A stretch of 64,000 nt of DNA from Niastella vici (GTDB lineage: Bacteria > Bacteroidota > Bacteroidia > Chitinophagales > Chitinophagaceae). A model generated the notes under the pieces. It saw only the letters and a program-made list of their open reading frames with translations, was not told the origin of the DNA and did no database searches. The stretch is taken from contig NZ_LVYD01000054.1 in NCBI RefSeq assembly GCF_002077945.1, positions 1-64,000 of the forward strand, given 5' to 3'. A program made the position numbers and the translations under genes. This document shows, one piece after another, positions 62,226-64,000 of the stretch (its first letter is position 1; every line of letters begins with the position of its first letter).

Positions 62226-63440
62226 TCATGGCCTTACCTTTATTTTTCTGCCTTCGATAGAAAAACTTATGTTACTGGCCTGAAGGATCTGTAATAATTG
62301 TGAAAGTCCCGCCGATCTCGGCACTTCCCCTGAGAAGGTCCTGTGGGGCATTACGCCGTCGTATTCAACATCTACATTATACCACCTTTCTATTTGCCGC
62401 ATAATACCGGTAATATCCATATTCTTAAATGAAGTGTAGCCGTTTTTCCAGGCAACAGCCAGGTCTACATCGGCATTGGGGATCATTCTGAATTCGCCCT
62501 GATCGCTTAATTGTATTTCCTGTCCCGGCGACAGTAAACTGCTTTTATTTCCTTTGTATACTTTAACTTTTCCTTCAAGCAGCGTGGTGTTCAATGTTTT
62601 TTCATTATCATATGCCATTATGTTAAAGTGGGTGCCAAGCACTTCCACCTGCATTTGTTTTACATGTACTATAAATGGCAGGCGTTCTTTTTTATCATAT
62701 GCTTTGGCCACCTCAAAATAAGCTTCACCGGTAAGTTCTACATCCCGCGTTTTTCCTTTGAAGGCAGTAGGATAACGCAGGGAGGAAGCAGCGTTCAGCC
62801 ATACGCCTGTACCATCGGGCAATGTAACATGATACTGACCCCCGCGGGGCGTGCTGAGGATATTATAAAATATAGCAGACTGGCTGCCTGTACCAGTATA
62901 GGCAATAGCCCCGTCTTCCGTTTTAATAATGGCAGTATTATCTTGTCGTGTTATTTCGCCTGTATTGGCACTGTCAAGAACCATTACTGAGCCGTCGCCC
63001 AACTGCAAGGTTGCTTTGTTGTCACCGGGCGCCAGATCCTTAACCGGTAAAGCTTTCTGTTGCACAGCTACAGGAAGATCCTTTTTCGGCTTTTGATGAA
63101 TGAAATAATAAACTATTGATGCAGATAAAGCGATAATCAGGATCGCTGCTGCCACCCTGGTTAAAGTAAACAACCGGCGTACCGGAGCGGCCCTGCTGCT
63201 TAAATCTCCTGCATTTTCCAATAACTTTCCGTACAACTGTTCCCAGTTAACACCGGTATATGCTGATGCGTCTTGTGTTTCAATTAATAAACTGGCAATA
63301 TGCTCTTTAAGAATGGAAGTATCCTTTGCTGAAGCCATCCAATGAAATAGTTCCTGCTCTTCGGCGGCAGAAGAAATGCCCCGCGAATATTGCTGCAGCA
63401 AATACATGACCCTGTCGTTGGAGATAGGCATAGCAATCAT
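62226..63440 (-). CDS. fecR: FecR family anti-sigma factor
   Basis: A 404-residue membrane protein. The cytosolic N-terminus (about 1-85) includes the sigma-binding helices (SAAEEQELFHWMASAKD). One membrane helix follows (AAAILIIALSASIVYYFI, about 90-108). The periplasmic FecR domain has YHVTLPDGTGVWLNAASSLRYPTAF and VELTGEAYFEVA, with a C-terminal DUF4974-type region (FKNMDITGIMRQIERWYNVDVEYDG ... FSGEVPRSAGLSQLLQIL). It receives the signal from the STN domain of SusC and releases the linked ECF sigma factor. It lies 85 bases downstream of the sigma gene. Confidence 0.95.
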   Translation of the reverse strand: MIAMPISNDRVMYLLQQYSRGISSAAEEQELFHWMASAKDTSILKEHIASLLIETQDASAYTGVNWEQLYGKLLENAGDLSSRAAPVRRLFTLTRVAAAILIIALSASIVYYFIHQKPKKDLPVAVQQKALPVKDLAPGDNKATLQLGDGSVMVLDSANTGEITRQDNTAIIKTEDGAIAYTGTGSQSAIFYNILSTPRGGQYHVTLPDGTGVWLNAASSLRYPTAFKGKTRDVELTGEAYFEVAKAYDKKERLPFIVHVKQMQVEVLGTHFNIMAYDNEKTLNTTLLEGKVKVYKGNKSSLLSPGQEIQLSDQGEFRMIPNADVDLAVAWKNGYTSFKNMDITGIMRQIERWYNVDVEYDGVMPHRTFSGEVPRSAGLSQLLQILQASNISFSIEGRKIKVRP

Positions 63441-63525
63441 TACTATTCTTTAAAACGGGTTGTTATGAACCCGCATTAAAATAGAGTCGCGAGACAAACA
63501 AATGTACCAGTGGAAAGAAAAATTT

Positions 63526-64000
63526 TTACGAATTTATTATAAAGAGGATGGCCGACAGTCCCGTAGCCTGTTGAAGATATAACCGAATGTTTTTCATAGC
63601 TTCCTGCAAATGATTTCTTACAGTATTGGGAGAAATGCCAAGTTGCCCGGCTATTTCTTCGCGGCTTAAACCGCTTTCCCTGCTTAATTTATAAATAAGT
63701 TGTTGCTGAGTGGGCAATTTGTTAATGGCGGCAAGGATCAATTGCTGACTTTCCTTTGCATCAAGCCAATTCTCCACTTCCTGATTATTTTCAGCAGGTG
63801 AGCCGGCTATTTCTTCGCGCATTTTCTTTTCAATGGCCAGCTTCCTGAAATATTTGGATACACTATTGTAAACCATTGTGATCAGGTAGCTTTCAGGCTT
63901 TTCTATATCCGGAAGCAGGGACCGCTTCAGCCAAATGGTAAGAAATATTTCCTGAACTATTTCTTCTGCAAGCACCGGGGATCGGGTCAACTTCAATGCA
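63526..64000 (-). CDS. ECF sigma factor of the PUL (5' end outside the window)
   Basis: At least 156 codons of an ECF sigma-70 factor; the frame is open to the window edge. The end of region 2 is seen (SPVLAEEIVQEIFLTIWLKR), followed by the linker and region 4 (LPTQQQLIYKLSRESGLSREEIAGQLGISPNTVRNHLQEAMKNIRLYL), the typical FecR-linked type. The apparent TTG start at 63996 is only an artefact of truncation, because region 2.1 must lie beyond 64000. It directs transcription of susCD and probably of the whole downstream PUL when FecR is activated. Confidence 0.9.
   Translation of the reverse strand, partial: ALKLTRSPVLAEEIVQEIFLTIWLKRSLLPDIEKPESYLITMVYNSVSKYFRKLAIEKKMREEIAGSPAENNQEVENWLDAKESQQLILAAINKLPTQQQLIYKLSRESGLSREEIAGQLGISPNTVRNHLQEAMKNIRLYLQQATGLSAILFIINS

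Overview
The window comes from a Bacteroidota chromosome, most likely a Chitinophagaceae member (Chitinophaga/Niastella type). The evidence is a SusC/SusD locus controlled by a sigma/FecR pair, a type IX secretion C-terminal domain, SpvB/RHS giant proteins, propeller-type hybrid sensors, Bacteroidota-style promoters (TTTG-N19-TAnnTTTG) and few Shine-Dalgarno sites. No rRNA, intact tRNA, CRISPR array or insertion sequence was found. Layout: (1) 1-3740 is an accessory segment with three minus-strand genes: a small orphan, a membrane protein and a DUF4365 nuclease-like protein. An attC-like palindromic element lies between the last two. (2) 3742-16640 is a 12.9 kb genomic island bounded by direct repeats that look like a tRNA 3' end followed by a terminator hairpin. 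It starts with a broken tyrosine recombinase and carries a defence cluster: a five-gene plus-strand operon (Dcm cytosine methylase, MORC/MutL-like GHKL ATPase, small nuclease-like protein, Z1 helicase, AIPR protein) and a convergent two-gene unit (HNH endonuclease with a Zn-ribbon, Vsr). Neither repeat is preceded by a tRNA body, which suggests tandem island accretion with the tRNA left of the window. (3) 16641-28864 is mixed chromosomal content: a 21-nt-periodic intergenic array, two lipoproteins, an ECF sigma/anti-sigma-like pair, a TPR-like protein, a phospholipase C-like protein, GH3, DUF2059, an alpha/beta hydrolase, a sulfurtransferase, a heptad-repeat Lys/Asp protein and a beta-barrel protein. 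(4) 28871-43797 is a long minus-strand gene string: outer-membrane barrel, T9SS-sorted surface protein, a 2807-residue SpvB/RHS protein, a propeller histidine kinase and a LuxR-type response regulator. (5) 43897-52733 holds an ElyC/YdcF-like protein, a second 21-nt-periodic array, a sialate esterase, a second alpha/beta hydrolase, YciI, AraC, DUF2798-like, SDR, DUF2892 and alcohol dehydrogenase genes. (6) 52919-64000 is a polysaccharide utilisation locus read right to left: ECF sigma, FecR, SusC, SusD, GH130 phosphorylase, MFS transporter and a secreted hypothetical protein. A strong antisense-direction terminator between fecR and susC suggests an antisense small RNA. The most interesting content is the methylase/MORC-like/Z1/AIPR/HNH/Vsr island. 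Its broad type was predicted earlier in comparative-genomics work on MutL/MORC homologues in restriction-modification systems, but the nuclease complement here deserves a closer look. Also notable are the shared 21-nt-periodic repeat family at two sites, several genes whose only sensible start is CTG or TTG, and the SpvB/RHS plus T9SS plus sensor operon.
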